A stretch of DNA of 64,000 nucleotides from Hyphomicrobiales bacterium (GCA_900472675.1 UCJA01000014.1:106960-170959); one strand, 5' to 3'; positions 41,229 through 51,483 are shown, counted from the first letter of the stretch. The notes: generated by a model not told the origin, from the sequence alone. Made by a program: numbers and translations.

Positions 41229-42683
41229 ATGGGCAAGGTTACGGGTTTCATGGAAATCGACCGGCAGGTGGCGAAGTACCAGCCTGCGTCGGATCGTATC
41301 CGCCATTTCCGCGAATTCATCATCCCGATGTCGGATCCGGAAGTCACCAAGCAGGCGGCGCGCTGCATGGACTGTGGCATCCCCTATTGCCATGGCCCGA
41401 CCGGCTGCCCGGTCCACAACCAGATCCCTGACTGGAACGACCTCGTCTACAACAACCGGTGGGAGGAGGCGATCCGCAACCTCCACTCCACCAACAACTT
41501 CCCCGAGTTTACCGGCCGCGTCTGCCCGGCGCCCTGCGAGGAAGCCTGCACGCTCAACCTTGAAGATGCGCCCGTGACGATCAAGACGATCGAGCAGGCG
41601 ATCGCCGACAAGGCCTACGAGCTTGGCTTCATCGCGCCGCAGCCGGCGACCGTGAAGACCGGCAAGAAGGTGGCCGTGATCGGTTCGGGTCCTGCCGGCC
41701 TTGCTGCCGCCCAGCAGCTCGCCCGGGCCGGCCATGAAGTGCATGTGTATGAGCGGGAATCCAAGGCCGGCGGCCTGCTCCGCTACGGCATTCCGGACTT
41801 CAAGATGGAGAAGAACTTCATCGACCGCCGCGTCGAGCAGATGACCGGCGAAGGTGTGACCTTCCACTACGGCGCCAATATCGGCGTCGACCTGCCGGTC
41901 GAGCAGCTGGTCGCCGACCATGATGCCGTCGTCTATTGCGGCGGCTCGGAAACGCCGCGCCCGGCCGGCATTCCCGGTGGCGAACTGCACGGCGTCTATG
42001 ATGCCATGCCTTATCTCGTCCAGCAGAACCGGCGCATCGGCCGGGAAAACATCGACAGTGTCGCCTGGGCGGCCGAGCCGATCCTCGCCGGTGCCAAGCA
42101 TGTGGTGGTCGTCGGTGGCGGCGACACGGCGTCCGACTGCGTCGGCACCGCCTTCCGTCAGGGTGCGGTCAAGGTAACGCAGCTCGACATCCGTCCGCAG
42201 CCGCCGGAAAAGGAAGACAAGCTCGCCATCTGGCCCTTCTGGGCCACCAAGATGCGCACCTCCTCCAGCCAGGCCGAAGGTGCGGTGCGCGAATTCCAGG
42301 TAGCAACGCTCGAGTTCGTCGGCGAAGACGGTCAGCTGACCGGCGTGCGCTGCTGCGAAGTTGACGAGCGGCGCCAGCCGATCGCCGGCACGGAGTTCAT
42401 CATCAAGGCTGACCTTGCGTTCATCGCGATCGGCTTTTCCGGACCGATGAAAGACGGCGTGCTGACCGAACTGGAGGGCAAGCTCGGCGTCAATGTCGAC
42501 CGGCGTGGATCGAGCAACGTGATCGCCAACGACCGCGACTACAAGACCTCGCTCGACAAGCTCTGGGCCGCGGGCGACGTGCGCCGTGGCCAGTCGCTAG
42601 TGGTCTGGGCGATCCGCGAGGGACGCCAGGCAGCCCAGGCCATCGACGAGGCCCTGATGGGGCAATCCCTGCTGCCGCGGTAA
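41229..42683 (+). CDS. gltD: glutamate synthase (NADPH) small subunit
   Basis: A 484-residue flavoprotein. Cysteines for the 4Fe-4S clusters are in [22 protein letters not shown] and [12 protein letters not shown]. The FAD site is [20 protein letters not shown] and the NADPH site is [13 protein letters not shown]. It passes electrons from NADPH to GltB. Only 39 bp separate it from vapC and I see no clear promoter there, so it probably depends on read-through from gltB or from the vapBC promoter. Confidence 0.97.
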   Translation: MGKVTGFMEIDRQVAKYQPASDRIRHFREFIIPMSDPEVTKQAARCMDCGIPYCHGPTGCPVHNQIPDWNDLVYNNRWEEAIRNLHSTNNFPEFTGRVCPAPCEEACTLNLEDAPVTIKTIEQAIADKAYELGFIAPQPATVKTGKKVAVIGSGPAGLAAAQQLARAGHEVHVYERESKAGGLLRYGIPDFKMEKNFIDRRVEQMTGEGVTFHYGANIGVDLPVEQLVADHDAVVYCGGSETPRPAGIPGGELHGVYDAMPYLVQQNRRIGRENIDSVAWAAEPILAGAKHVVVVGGGDTASDCVGTAFRQGAVKVTQLDIRPQPPEKEDKLAIWPFWATKMRTSSSQAEGAVREFQVATLEFVGEDGQLTGVRCCEVDERRQPIAGTEFIIKADLAFIAIGFSGPMKDGVLTELEGKLGVNVDRRGSSNVIANDRDYKTSLDKLWAAGDVRRGQSLVVWAIREGRQAAQAIDEALMGQSLLPR

Positions 42684-42710
42684 ACGCCGCACCAGCACGA
42701 GGACTGGAGA

Positions 42711-43937
42711 CTATCGGGTCGCGCCGACCCGGTAGTCGTCGATCCGGCCGGCGGGCGGGGGATCGATCTCGCCGCGCTTCACCAGTTTTTCACGCGGGGA
42801 TTCGGTCGCAGGGGCTGAGGTCGGCTGGGGCACTATCGGTGCCGCTGGGGTGTTTGATCCCAGGAGGTCGTTGGCCCCGTCAAGGTTCGGGTCCATCAGG
42901 CTGATCGGCTGGGTCTGCCGCGCGGCATCTTCCGGTGAGGGGGCCGGAGAGAGGCCGGGCAGGGCGCCTGCATCGAGGTTGACCATGTCAGGGCTCACCG
43001 CATCGCCGAGCTGGCGGCGCACGAGGCGTTCCACGTAGAAGGCGAGCTTCTGCTTGCCCGCCTTGGTGAAAGTGATTCCGTCGGCGCCGCGAAGCCGCAC
43101 CTGCTGGCCGTTGATATCCGAGCCGGTAACGATGAATTTGCCGTCTTCGTCCACAAAGCCATCCCAGACATCGACGAATTCGCCACCAACCTTGTCCATC
43201 TCACTGCGGTAGATGGCGTTGAGCGTCACCGCATCGGCGGTCATTGACGGAGACTGGAAGGCGGGCAGGCCCACCCAGAGCAGCGGCAGCTTGGCGGCCG
43301 CGACGATGCCAGCGAGCTTTTCGATGCGTGCGGCATATTCCTTGAGGAAGCCTTCGCTCCTGAACTTTTCCTTGGTATCGCCGACGCTCATCGTCTGCCG
43401 GTCGTTGGCGCCCAGCATGACGACAACGAGCGATGGCTGGAACTCGTCCAGCATCTTCGGCAGGGCTGTCGTCCAATCGAGGTGATCGTCCCGCACGAGG
43501 CCGGAGGAGCCATCACTGCGATCGACAATTGCAACGCCGGGCGCTGTCTCGAAGGTGGTGGTGAGTTCGCTGCCGACGTTGCCAGCCAGAAAGTCGCCGA
43601 CCACCAGGACCTTGCGCGCATTTTCAAGCTTGGCGACGGGCTCCGGCTTCGGCGGGGCCGCCGGCGGCGCCGGGCGCGGGGTTGCGGCAAGGACGGCGCT
43701 GCGGTTTCGCGGAGGTTTGGGCGGTGCCTCGAAGATCGTGCCGTCGTCGGGGCGATAGCGTCGGCGCGGCTGGTACTGAGGCTCGTCGTTCTCATAGCGC
43801 GGGCCGCCGCCGAAGATCATGTCGAAGAGGTTGCGTGCCGCGGCGGGCGCCGGGGCGATCGGCAGCGCCGTCGCAAACGCCACGACCAACAGCAGCGCGC
43901 GCTGACCTTTTCGCTGAGGGCTGCTGGCACGCGTCAC
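42711..43937 (-). CDS. DUF459/SGNH-like envelope protein lacking catalytic Ser and His
   Basis: A 408-residue exported protein. A signal segment ([21 protein letters not shown]) is followed by a proline-rich linker and a SGNH-type domain from residue 108. Block I reads VVGDFLAG, with Phe116 where the nucleophilic Ser of GDS is expected. Block III GAND is kept. Block V reads DGITFTKAG, with Thr289 in place of the usual His. The fold is recognisable but hydrolysis by the normal mechanism is unlikely. The tail after about residue 320 is low-complexity. It lies downstream of a lytic transglycosylase gene on the same strand (106-bp gap), which suggests a cell-wall role. Confidence 0.75.
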   Translation of the reverse strand: MTRASSPQRKGQRALLLVVAFATALPIAPAPAAARNLFDMIFGGGPRYENDEPQYQPRRRYRPDDGTIFEAPPKPPRNRSAVLAATPRPAPPAAPPKPEPVAKLENARKVLVVGDFLAGNVGSELTTTFETAPGVAIVDRSDGSSGLVRDDHLDWTTALPKMLDEFQPSLVVVMLGANDRQTMSVGDTKEKFRSEGFLKEYAARIEKLAGIVAAAKLPLLWVGLPAFQSPSMTADAVTLNAIYRSEMDKVGGEFVDVWDGFVDEDGKFIVTGSDINGQQVRLRGADGITFTKAGKQKLAFYVERLVRRQLGDAVSPDMVNLDAGALPGLSPAPSPEDAARQTQPISLMDPNLDGANDLLGSNTPAAPIVPQPTSAPATESPREKLVKRGEIDPPPAGRIDDYRVGATR

Positions 43938-44043
43938 AGTCTTTACGCCTCCTGCGGAAGAAGTTTCGATACGGGCTTTGCGCCGTTAACCAAAGGCGCG
44001 GCGTCAAAGTCGTTTCGAGGATGGGGCGCAGATGGCAGTCGTG

Positions 44044-45264
44044 TCAACGCAGCGCCTGAAGAAGCCGTTTCGAGGGCTCGCCGTTTGCCTGCATGCCGAG
44101 ACGCTGCTGGATGGTCGAGATCGCAGCCTTGGACCCGGAGCCGAAGTTGCCGTCGACTTCGCCCTCGTAATAGCCGAGTTCCTTCATGCGGCTCTGCAGT
44201 TCGAACTTCTCCTTGATGTCGAGCGTCCCGGCCGGACGCGGCCAGCTCTGCTCTACACCGCCGTAACCGGCGATCTCGTCGGCCAGCAGGCCGACGGCCA
44301 GCGCATAGCTGTCGGCTGCATTGTAGCGCTTGATGGTGAAGAAGTTGGAGGTCATCAGGAAGGCCGGTCCGCTGGCACCCGCCATCAGCTTGAGCGTGGC
44401 ACGGTCGGCGCCGCGCGCGAAGCCCTTGCCGTCGGGACGGGTGAACCCGAGAGCCGACCACTGGGCCAGCGTCTTTGTCTGCCCGGCATAACGTGCGGCG
44501 CCCGAGGGCAGGACTGCCTCGTAGCCCCAGGTCCGGCCATTCTGCCAGCCGTTCTTGGCAAGAAGGTTGGCGGAGGTGGCAAGCGCATCAGGAACCGAAT
44601 GCCAGATGTCACGCTTGCCATTGCCGTCGGCATCGATGGCGTAAAGCAGGTAGCTGGTCGGAATGAACTGGGTATGGCCCATGGCACCCGCCCAGGAGCC
44701 GGTCAGCTGTTTCGGCGTCACGTCACCCGATTGAAGGATCTTGAGCGCAGCGATCAGCTGGGTACGGGCAAATTTGGCGCGTTTGGGATCGGCCCAGGCG
44801 AGCGTTGCCAGGGCCTGCGGTACGTGATGAAGGCGCTCAGGATTTTCCAGCGCTGCGCCGTAGTTGGATTCCATCGACCAGATAGCGAGGAGGATGTTCA
44901 TGTCGACACCGAACTGGCGCTCGATGGCCGAAAGCGTGCCGCGGTGCTTGGCCGCCATCTCGCGGCCGATCTTCACCGTATAGGGGTTGACGCGGCTATC
45001 CAGATAATCCCAGATCTGCGACTTGAACTCCGGCTGGAAGTTAGCCTTGTCCAGGACGTCAGGATCGGGCTCGCTCACGCCGGCAAAAGCCTTGTCGTAG
45101 GTCGACCGATTGATGCCACTGCTGGCTGCCGTTGCGTAGAATTTTGAGATCCACGTCTTGAAACCGGCATCTGCCTTGGCATCTAACGGGCTGGTCACTG
45201 TGGCTAATCCCGCAGCGAGAAGAAAAACGAACCCGCGGATGGGACTTTTACGGAAGCTATTCAT
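44044..45264 (-). CDS. lytic murein transglycosylase (MltB family) with peptidoglycan-binding domain
   Basis: A 406-residue exported enzyme. A signal peptide (GFVFLLAAGLATVTSPLDAKA) precedes the SLT_2 catalytic domain, with the acid Glu in AIWSMESNYGA and the family segments GAMGHTQFIPTSYL and NDIWHS-like NGKRDIWHSVPDAL. The last 60 residues are a peptidoglycan-binding domain (LQSRMKELGYYEGEVDGNFGSGSKAAI). It cleaves glycan strands, leaving 1,6-anhydro-muramic ends. It is divergent from galU. Confidence 0.93.
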   Translation of the reverse strand: MNSFRKSPIRGFVFLLAAGLATVTSPLDAKADAGFKTWISKFYATAASSGINRSTYDKAFAGVSEPDPDVLDKANFQPEFKSQIWDYLDSRVNPYTVKIGREMAAKHRGTLSAIERQFGVDMNILLAIWSMESNYGAALENPERLHHVPQALATLAWADPKRAKFARTQLIAALKILQSGDVTPKQLTGSWAGAMGHTQFIPTSYLLYAIDADGNGKRDIWHSVPDALATSANLLAKNGWQNGRTWGYEAVLPSGAARYAGQTKTLAQWSALGFTRPDGKGFARGADRATLKLMAGASGPAFLMTSNFFTIKRYNAADSYALAVGLLADEIAGYGGVEQSWPRPAGTLDIKEKFELQSRMKELGYYEGEVDGNFGSGSKAAISTIQQRLGMQANGEPSKRLLQALR

Positions 45265-45465
45265 CGGTAGTCGTGTCCATTCTTTTCTTCAAAACCGAAG
45301 GCGAGACAGGAAGGCGGCTTGACGATGGTCATATCAGGATAAGCGTCAACAAATTCTTTACCATACCCGCGCTGTTTGCGCAGCCCTTTGCCAAATGGTC
45401 GCAAATGGCCGATAGAGGGCTAAAGGTTCCGCAATCCGCACAATGAAGTGCATCAGGAGGCACGA

Positions 45466-46353
45466 GTGTCAGAACAACGAAAAATTCGCAAAGCAGTCTT
45501 TCCGGTCGCCGGCCTGGGAACACGATTCCTTCCCGCAACCAAGGCCGTGCCGAAGGAAATGCTGACCGTCGTCGACAAGCCGGTCATCCAGTATGTGGTG
45601 GATGAGGCGGCAGAAGCCGGTATCGAACATTTCGTTTTCGTCACCGGTCGTGGCAAAGGCGTCATCGAAGACTATTTCGACATTCAGTTCGAACTCGAGC
45701 AGATGCTGCGCGAGCGCAACAAGAATGCCGAGCTCACGCTGCTGTCGCACATCCTTCCTAAGGCAGGCACAGCAAGCTTCACCCGCCAGCAGGTGCCGCT
45801 CGGCCTTGGTCATGCGGTCTGGTGCGCCCGTGACATCGTCGGCGACGAGCCCTTCGCAGTTCTCCTGCCCGACATGATCATGTCGTCGGAGAAGAGCTGC
45901 CTGAAGGGCATGGTCGATCTCTACGCAGAAACCGGCGGCAACGTGCTGGCCGTAGAAGAATGCGATCCGGAGCAGGCCCACAAGTACGGCATCGTCGGCA
46001 AGGGCGCGGCCGTCGGCGACGGCTTCAAGATCACCGAAATGGTCGAAAAGCCTGCCAAGGGCACGGCACCGTCGAACTTCTTCATCAACGGTCGCTACAT
46101 CCTGCAGCCGGAGATCTTCAAGATCCTGGAAACCCAGGAGCGCGGCGCCGGCAATGAAATCCAGCTGACCGACGGCATGCTGGCTCTCGCCAAGGCGCAG
46201 GAATTCGCCGCCTACCACTTCAAGGGCGAAACCTACGACTGCGGCGCCAAGGACGGCTTCATCCTCGCAAACCTGGCGTTTGCACTGAAGCGCGGCGACA
46301 TCCGCCCGTCGATCGAAGGCCCGCTGAAGGCCATGGTCGAAAAGCTGCTGTAA
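45466..46353 (+). CDS. galU: UTP-glucose-1-phosphate uridylyltransferase
   Basis: A 295-residue enzyme. The start is GTG at 45466, five bases after AGGAGG; this gives [21 protein letters not shown], the standard GalU N-terminus. The nucleotide-binding loop [18 protein letters not shown] and the segment [20 protein letters not shown] are present. It makes UDP-glucose for exopolysaccharide, LPS and cyclic glucan synthesis. A strong terminator follows. Confidence 0.96.
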   Translation: MSEQRKIRKAVFPVAGLGTRFLPATKAVPKEMLTVVDKPVIQYVVDEAAEAGIEHFVFVTGRGKGVIEDYFDIQFELEQMLRERNKNAELTLLSHILPKAGTASFTRQQVPLGLGHAVWCARDIVGDEPFAVLLPDMIMSSEKSCLKGMVDLYAETGGNVLAVEECDPEQAHKYGIVGKGAAVGDGFKITEMVEKPAKGTAPSNFFINGRYILQPEIFKILETQERGAGNEIQLTDGMLALAKAQEFAAYHFKGETYDCGAKDGFILANLAFALKRGDIRPSIEGPLKAMVEKLL

Positions 46354-46373
46354 GCGGCTTCCGGCACGTCATG

Positions 46374-46409
46374 AAAAGCCCCTGCAATTCTGATTGCGGG
46401 GGCTTTTTT
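46374..46409 (+). terminator. intrinsic terminator of galU
   Basis: A 15-bp stem with one G-T pair (AAAAGCCCCTGCAAT and ATTGCGGGGGCTTTT, 4-nt loop) ends in six T's, 20 bp past the galU stop. Confidence 0.92.
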
Positions 46410-46563
46410 GTTGAAATCTATGGGTTGTCCCAGAGGGTGCAGGTGGCTTGTCACAGGCTTGTGGGACAAGTGTCTTCAGGTTTTGAGCCTTAAGCCGCAA
46501 CAGCCGGACACAACACAGGTAGCCTAACAGCGGGCAGCGGCTTTCAGCGCCGGAGGTTTTGCA

Positions 46564-47028
46564 ATGCGTTTATCTGTCGTCAGGACTTCGGAACGCCCCG
46601 ACCTTGCACAACAGACCGGTCTGTGGCGGTGGGACGCTTTCTACAAAACCAGCCAGACCAGTTTGGCCGACGTTCTTGCGCGCGATGCGGCGACTGCGGC
46701 CACCGATGACCTGATGCCGGCAGTTCTCGTTCTGCTTGAAGATCAGCAGCCGATCGGCATGGTGGCAATATGCCTGGATGATCTCGATGACAGGCCGGAA
46801 CACAATCCATGGCTGGCTGGGCTCTATGTCGAGCCGGAGCATCGTGGCAAAGGGCATGCCATGCGTTTGATCGCGGAGCTGGAAGCGCTGGCGCGTGCCG
46901 CGCGGATAGGGCGGCTGTCTTTGTACACGGCTAATGCGGTCGGCCTGTATGAGAAGGCTGGATGGACGGTGACCGAGACTTTCGAGAAGAAGGCCCGGCT
47001 CTATTCCATCATGCAGAAGCACCTGTGA
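46564..47028 (+). CDS. GNAT family N-acetyltransferase
   Basis: A 154-residue acetyltransferase. The acetyl-CoA loop is LYVEPEHRGKGHAMRLIAELE, followed by LSLYTANAVGLYEKAGW, the C-terminal GNAT strand-helix. The first 60 residues have a Trp-rich substrate region. The acceptor is unknown. It is a single gene downstream of the galU terminator. Confidence 0.87.
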   Translation: MRLSVVRTSERPDLAQQTGLWRWDAFYKTSQTSLADVLARDAATAATDDLMPAVLVLLEDQQPIGMVAICLDDLDDRPEHNPWLAGLYVEPEHRGKGHAMRLIAELEALARAARIGRLSLYTANAVGLYEKAGWTVTETFEKKARLYSIMQKHL

Positions 47029-47136
47029 TGCTTGTTGCCCAACCGATCTGACAAGCAGCCAAATGAAAAGGACCGAGCCGGCTTTTGGCCTTTCACGCCG
47101 TGCTATGAGGGGTTTTTATTTTTCCGGGGTGCAAGC

Positions 47137-48009
47137 ATGGCGGCTACGGCGCTGAGGAATTTCATCGAGTTTCAGGATTTGTCCGCCGACACGATCGCTT
47201 CGATCCTTGTGCGCGCCGGTGAGCTTGAATGCCTGTGGCGCGAACGCCGGATGCCGCAGGCGCTGGTTGGCCGGGCCGCAGCCCTGATCGTCGACGATGG
47301 CGGTTGGCGCAATACGACGGCGTTCGATCTCGGCATCCAGGCAATGGGCGGCATCTGCGTGCATGTCCCGGTGGCGCTTGGCGGACGCGAGGCAACTGCA
47401 GATCTTGCCGGCTACCTGGATAACTGGTTTGACCTGATCATTATGAGAACGCGCGAGCTTGCAGCGATTCGTGATCTTGCGGACGCTGCCGAAGCGCCTG
47501 TGATCAATGCCCGGACGCGCACCAACCATCCCTGCGAGACGCTTGGCGACCTTGCCTATGTGACGAAGAAGAGAGGCCGTTTCGAACGGCTGACGGTTGC
47601 GGGCGTGGCACCGGATGCGAATATCCTGCGGTCCTGGATCGAGGCGTCGCTAAGTCTGCCCATCAACGTCATCCAGATTAATCCAGCGGCCTGGCAGGTG
47701 AAGGACCCGACGCTTCTCAATCCACGCTTCCGGGCCACGCAGGATATGCGGGCGCTTGAGGCGGCGGATGTGATCTTTACCGACAGTTGGCCGGGCGATG
47801 CGGCGGACGAGGATCTCGCTCCCTACCAGGTGTCTGTCGAGGTGCTGGAGCGCTGCAAACCGGACGTCATCTTCCTCCCGTGTCCGCCCGTTACGCGCGG
47901 CCAGGAGGTTGCGGCCGATGCGATGGTCCACCCTGCCTGCCAGAGCCGGCAGGCCAAGGCCTTCCTGCTGCACGCGCAGAATGCGCTGATGGAATGGATG
48001 GTTCGCTAA
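47137..48009 (+). CDS. aspartate/ornithine carbamoyltransferase homologue with altered active site
   Basis: A 290-residue protein with both domains of the carbamoyltransferase fold. The carbamoyl-phosphate loop that normally reads STRTR is GWRNT (residues 56-60). The MRT and HPCE(T)LGDL segments equivalent to MRT and HPCQ are kept. The HCLP substrate loop is replaced by LPCPPVTRGQEV (about residue 247). It may therefore be a relative with another substrate or a non-enzymatic function. The ATG at 47137 is chosen because upstream frame content is not family-like. No arg or pyr genes are adjacent. Confidence 0.75.
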   Translation: MAATALRNFIEFQDLSADTIASILVRAGELECLWRERRMPQALVGRAAALIVDDGGWRNTTAFDLGIQAMGGICVHVPVALGGREATADLAGYLDNWFDLIIMRTRELAAIRDLADAAEAPVINARTRTNHPCETLGDLAYVTKKRGRFERLTVAGVAPDANILRSWIEASLSLPINVIQINPAAWQVKDPTLLNPRFRATQDMRALEAADVIFTDSWPGDAADEDLAPYQVSVEVLERCKPDVIFLPCPPVTRGQEVAADAMVHPACQSRQAKAFLLHAQNALMEWMVR

Positions 48010-48036
48010 CGCGTCTGGTGGCCGGCACTTGAACAT

Positions 48037-48069
48037 AAAAAGATCCCTGCGGCGCGAGCGCCGCAGGGA
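48037..48069 (-). terminator. terminator of the GluP-type transporter gene
   Basis: TCCCTGCGGCG and CGCCGCAGGGA form a perfect 11-bp stem with a 4-nt loop; on the minus strand it is followed by TCTTTTT. It lies 22 bp past the transporter stop and faces the carbamoyltransferase homologue. Confidence 0.9.
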
Positions 48070-48090
48070 ACTGATCAGAACCAGACTGGC

Positions 48091-49380
48091 TTAGGCCGCT
48101 CTGTGGCCCTTGACGCCGTAGTAGGCGATGTAAACGTAGCAGACCACGGGCATCAGGAAGGCGAGGTGGATGCCGACGGTATCAGCCAGGCCACCCTGGA
48201 CCAGTGGCAGCAGAGCGCCGCCGACGATTGCCAGGCACAGGATGCCGGAGCCCTGGCTGGTGTGACGGCCGAGACCCTTGAGGGCCAGGCTGAAGATGGT
48301 CGGGAACATGATCGAGTTGAACAGGCCGATGGCCAGTACCGACCACATGGCCAGCGCGCCGCCTGCAAAAACCGTGAGCAGAAGCAGCAGGATGACGATG
48401 GCCGCATTGAATGCCAGAGCCTTGCCGGCATCGACATAGCGCATGACGAAGGACCCGATGAAGCGACCGATCATGGCGCCGCCCCAGAAGTAGGCGACGT
48501 AATGGGCAGCTCCGGCTTCCGGCATGTTGGCAATGCTCGGTTCTGCCAGATAGTTGACGAGGAAGCTGCCAATGCTGACTTCTGCGCCGACATAGAGAAA
48601 GATGCCAACGGCGCCGAGAACCAGGTGGCGATAGGACCAGGCCGAACCGTGGGCGGTGCTGCCGGGTACTTCCGCGACGTTTTCCTCTTCAACCTTCGGC
48701 AGCTTCAACGCCGCAAAGATTGCCGCCAGCACCAGGAAGGCGATGGCAAGGATCATGTAGGGGAACCGAACGGCGTCGGCTTCGGTCAGGCGCAGAGCTT
48801 CGACCTGCTCGGGGGAAGCGTTCTGGATGTCGGTGACGGCGGCCGAGAGAATCAGCATCGCGCCGAACAGCGGGGCAAGCGTGGTGCCGAGCGAGTTGAA
48901 AGCCTGGGTCAGGGTGAGGCGGCTGGATGCGGTTTCGGGCGCCCCGAGCTCGGTCACATAGGGGTTGGCCGCCACCTGGAGGATCGTGACACCGGTTGCC
49001 AGCACAAAGAGAGCGCCGAGGAACAGGGCATAGACCTGATAGCCTGCGGCCGGGATGAAGAGGGCGCAGCCGATGGCGGCGATCACCAGGCCAACGACGA
49101 TGCCCCACTTATAGGTGATGCGCTTGACCAGGGCTCCGGCCGGCAGCGACACGATGAAATAGGCGCCGAAGAAGCACAGCTGGATCAGCATCGACTGCGT
49201 ATAATTGAGCTGAAAGACGTTCTTCAGGTGCGGGATCAGGATATCGTTGAGGCAGGTGATGAAGCCCCACATGAAAAACAGCGAGGTCAGCGCCACAAGC
49301 GCGAACTGGTGGTTGCTGGCGCCTGTGCGGGCGGGAGCAGACGAGCCTTCCGGCAGGCCTTGAGTGGAATAACTGGACAC
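48091..49380 (-). CDS. gluP: sugar MFS transporter, FucP/GluP family
   Basis: A 429-residue 12-helix permease. The N-terminal segment [19 protein letters not shown] is the family hallmark and carries the residues that couple protons to sugar. Helix-4 motif [17 protein letters not shown] is also typical. It imports glucose/galactose or fucose-type sugars; rhizobial relatives are usually called glucose/galactose transporters, so the symbol is provisional. It is a single gene with a good terminator and a 15-bp palindrome 22 bp upstream of its start. Confidence 0.88.
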   Translation of the reverse strand: MSSYSTQGLPEGSSAPARTGASNHQFALVALTSLFFMWGFITCLNDILIPHLKNVFQLNYTQSMLIQLCFFGAYFIVSLPAGALVKRITYKWGIVVGLVIAAIGCALFIPAAGYQVYALFLGALFVLATGVTILQVAANPYVTELGAPETASSRLTLTQAFNSLGTTLAPLFGAMLILSAAVTDIQNASPEQVEALRLTEADAVRFPYMILAIAFLVLAAIFAALKLPKVEEENVAEVPGSTAHGSAWSYRHLVLGAVGIFLYVGAEVSIGSFLVNYLAEPSIANMPEAGAAHYVAYFWGGAMIGRFIGSFVMRYVDAGKALAFNAAIVILLLLLTVFAGGALAMWSVLAIGLFNSIMFPTIFSLALKGLGRHTSQGSGILCLAIVGGALLPLVQGGLADTVGIHLAFLMPVVCYVYIAYYGVKGHRAA

Positions 49381-49771
49381 GAGAAACCTCTAAACATGAT
49401 GTGCAGCGATGCTGCATTGCGGCAGAAATGCGCCGCTCGACGGCGTATATGTTGCAAGTGCTCAGGGAAGGGAAGTCTTTCGAGACGTGGGGCTCATCTC
49501 GTGCCCTTGATCCGGGCAGGCAATGCACAGAGGAGCCATGCGTTTCTGGAAGAGGTTGGACGAAACGCTTAACGCCTGGCCCGCTCCCGCGACAGATTGT
49601 TGCGCCGCGGCGGCGGAGCGAGCAACGAGGATGTCAGAGATGGTGCGGAAAGCGCGTCCGCTACGATTAGCAGCTCATTTTCTGGTCACCGGAGAAGGCA
49701 TGGCCCTTAGCACAGAGGATGACTGATCACGAAACCGTGATCGCGCTTGATGGGTGCAAAAATGGGTTTTG
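49381..49771. other. 390-bp region upstream of the gluP-type gene
   Basis: Besides the palindrome at 49402-49416, a GATCACG/CGTGATC hairpin lies at 49725-49742, just past the outer-membrane-protein stop, without a T run. A 62-codon open frame (+, 49538-49726) preceded by GAGGAG uses rare codons (CTA, TTA, CGA) and resembles nothing I know, so I do not call it a gene. Confidence 0.4.
49402..49416. promoter_or_regulatory. 15-bp palindrome upstream of gluP, candidate operator
   Basis: TGCAGC-GAT-GCTGCA is a perfect inverted repeat 22 bp upstream of the transporter start. Position and symmetry fit a repressor site for sugar control; the regulator is not in the window. Confidence 0.4.
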
Positions 49772-51349
49772 TCAGCGCTTGACGGTCAATCCGACGCCCG
49801 CGCGCAGGATGTTCTGCTCCGATCCGCCGCTGGTCCGCTCGTATTCAACATCACTTGTGAGATCGAGATAGCGGTTGATCGCCCAGGTGACGCCGACGCC
49901 GGCCACCCAGGTGATTTCGTCCTCGCCGCCGCTACCGCCCTGGAAATCGCGCAGGGTGGTGCCGCCGCTGAGCCGGCCCGTCACATTGTCACGCATCTCA
50001 TGCGCCAGCGCCGTGGTCAGCTGGTATTCCACCCAGCCGCTCTGGCCGGCGGTAGTCGAATCCTGGACTGTGGTTTTCAGGCCAAGGCTGACGTCGGTGC
50101 CGCGCTGCGGCGACCAGACGGCCTGGCCGTCGAAGGAGATGCCACCGACAGAACCGAGACGGCTGTCCTCGTAGTCGACCACCTCGTAACCGGCGCCGAT
50201 CTCGCCCCGGAGTTTTTCGCCGAAATCGAACTGGACGCCGGTGCGGGCGGCATAGGTCTGCGAGGAACGGGCATACCCGGCGTTGTCGCGGGTCTGGTCG
50301 TAGAAGGTGTGGCCGGTCGCGACTTCCACGAAGGGAACCAGGGCCGTCGAAAGCTCGTAGCCCAGACGCAGCCTGCCATCCACGCTGGTGCGGTCGCGGT
50401 CGCCCATGCTGAGCATGCTGCCGTCGGCAAGCTTGGCATCGGTGTAGATGGAGCGGGTCGCCTCCACGGCTGCAAGGCCCCGGATGCGGCCGAGATCCCG
50501 TTCCACGGACAGCCCGCCGTTGAACTGGTGGACGCCCGCCTGATTTTCCGAGCCGCCGCCGACCGCATTCGGGTCGTTGGTATCCTCGCGGGTGAAGCTG
50601 TATCCGCCGGTGACGTGAGCGACCGTGTCATCGGCGAAGTCGAGCCGCAGGTCTGCTGCAATCGTGCCTTCCGGCTCGAACGAGCGGTCGCCGCCGCTCA
50701 GATCGGTTTCGAATACGCCGTCACCGGTCACCGTCAGCGCGTGGCGCGACCAATCGGAAGACAGGGTGCCGCGAATGCCGGTGGCGAGATAATTGCGCGT
50801 CTCCTTGGCGCCGTTCGAGCGGGTGATTTCGGTGTTGATGCTCTGGTTGACCGAAGGGCGCAGCATGAAGCTGCCGAGCCGAATGCCTGTCGGGTCGTCC
50901 GGCTGGCGCGGGGCGTCCTGGCTGTCGATCGGTTCGGCTCCGGCATCGAGCGGGGCCGCTGCGGATGCATCGGGATCCTCATCCTCCGCGTTGCCGGCCG
51001 GGCCAGCCGCTGCGGCAGACACGCCCCGTGCCGGCCTCAGGTCGCCAGCATCCCCATCCACTGTCGGATCGGCATTCGGGTCGACGTCGAGGTCAAGCGC
51101 CGCACCTGCCGGCCGGGCTCCGGAGAAGTAGGCGGGGCCGGGTGGCCCTTGGGTGTTGCGGGTGATTGTGGATGTGCCGGCGGTGCCGATCTGGTTGTCG
51201 CTGAGGCTCGGGAGCGGGTTTGCGTCGGTCGGAAAAATCGTCTGGGCGGCCGCCAGGCCGGGGCCCACCAGGGAAGAACAGGCCAGCAGCAGGCCGAGCG
51301 CTGTCCGCCGCCCTGGCGACCTCGTGCCTGTCATATCGTCGGTTTTCAT
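49772..51349 (-). CDS. outer-membrane beta-barrel protein
   Basis: A 525-residue exported protein. The ATG at 51349 gives a signal peptide ending in VGPGLAAAQ. A disordered, acidic and alanine-rich stretch follows (residues about 60-165). From residue about 170 the sequence alternates polar and hydrophobic residues in strands (e.g. LTVTGDGVFETDLSG, VTGGYSFTRED) and ends in GVGLTVKR, the pattern of the OMP_b-brl_2 family. It is probably an outer-membrane porin-like or structural barrel; the specific role is unknown. It is divergent from kdsD, with a CCAAACGT inverted repeat between them. Confidence 0.78.
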   Translation of the reverse strand: MKTDDMTGTRSPGRRTALGLLLACSSLVGPGLAAAQTIFPTDANPLPSLSDNQIGTAGTSTITRNTQGPPGPAYFSGARPAGAALDLDVDPNADPTVDGDAGDLRPARGVSAAAAGPAGNAEDEDPDASAAAPLDAGAEPIDSQDAPRQPDDPTGIRLGSFMLRPSVNQSINTEITRSNGAKETRNYLATGIRGTLSSDWSRHALTVTGDGVFETDLSGGDRSFEPEGTIAADLRLDFADDTVAHVTGGYSFTREDTNDPNAVGGGSENQAGVHQFNGGLSVERDLGRIRGLAAVEATRSIYTDAKLADGSMLSMGDRDRTSVDGRLRLGYELSTALVPFVEVATGHTFYDQTRDNAGYARSSQTYAARTGVQFDFGEKLRGEIGAGYEVVDYEDSRLGSVGGISFDGQAVWSPQRGTDVSLGLKTTVQDSTTAGQSGWVEYQLTTALAHEMRDNVTGRLSGGTTLRDFQGGSGGEDEITWVAGVGVTWAINRYLDLTSDVEYERTSGGSEQNILRAGVGLTVKR

Positions 51350-51378
51350 GAGCCTGCCTGGCGAACGGGAATGCTTAC

Positions 51379-51409
51379 CCAAACGTAAAGCGAGCTGGTT
51401 AACGTTTGG
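51379..51409. promoter_or_regulatory. inverted repeat between the barrel gene and kdsD
   Basis: CCAAACGT (51379-51386) and ACGTTTGG (51402-51409) are perfect 8-bp arms 15 bp apart. The spacing of about two helical turns centre to centre suits a dimeric regulator acting on both divergent genes. Confidence 0.4.
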
Positions 51410-51483
51410 TTTCCAGCTCCAGGGGCGGGGGGTTGTTTTCCGAGGCGATGGACTTGAGGGGCAAAACGGATTATGGGTGGCGC

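Noticed and set aside
49538..49726. 62-codon open frame with GAGGAG upstream
   Set aside because: Rare codons unlike neighbouring genes, short Shine-Dalgarno spacing and no similarity that I recognise.
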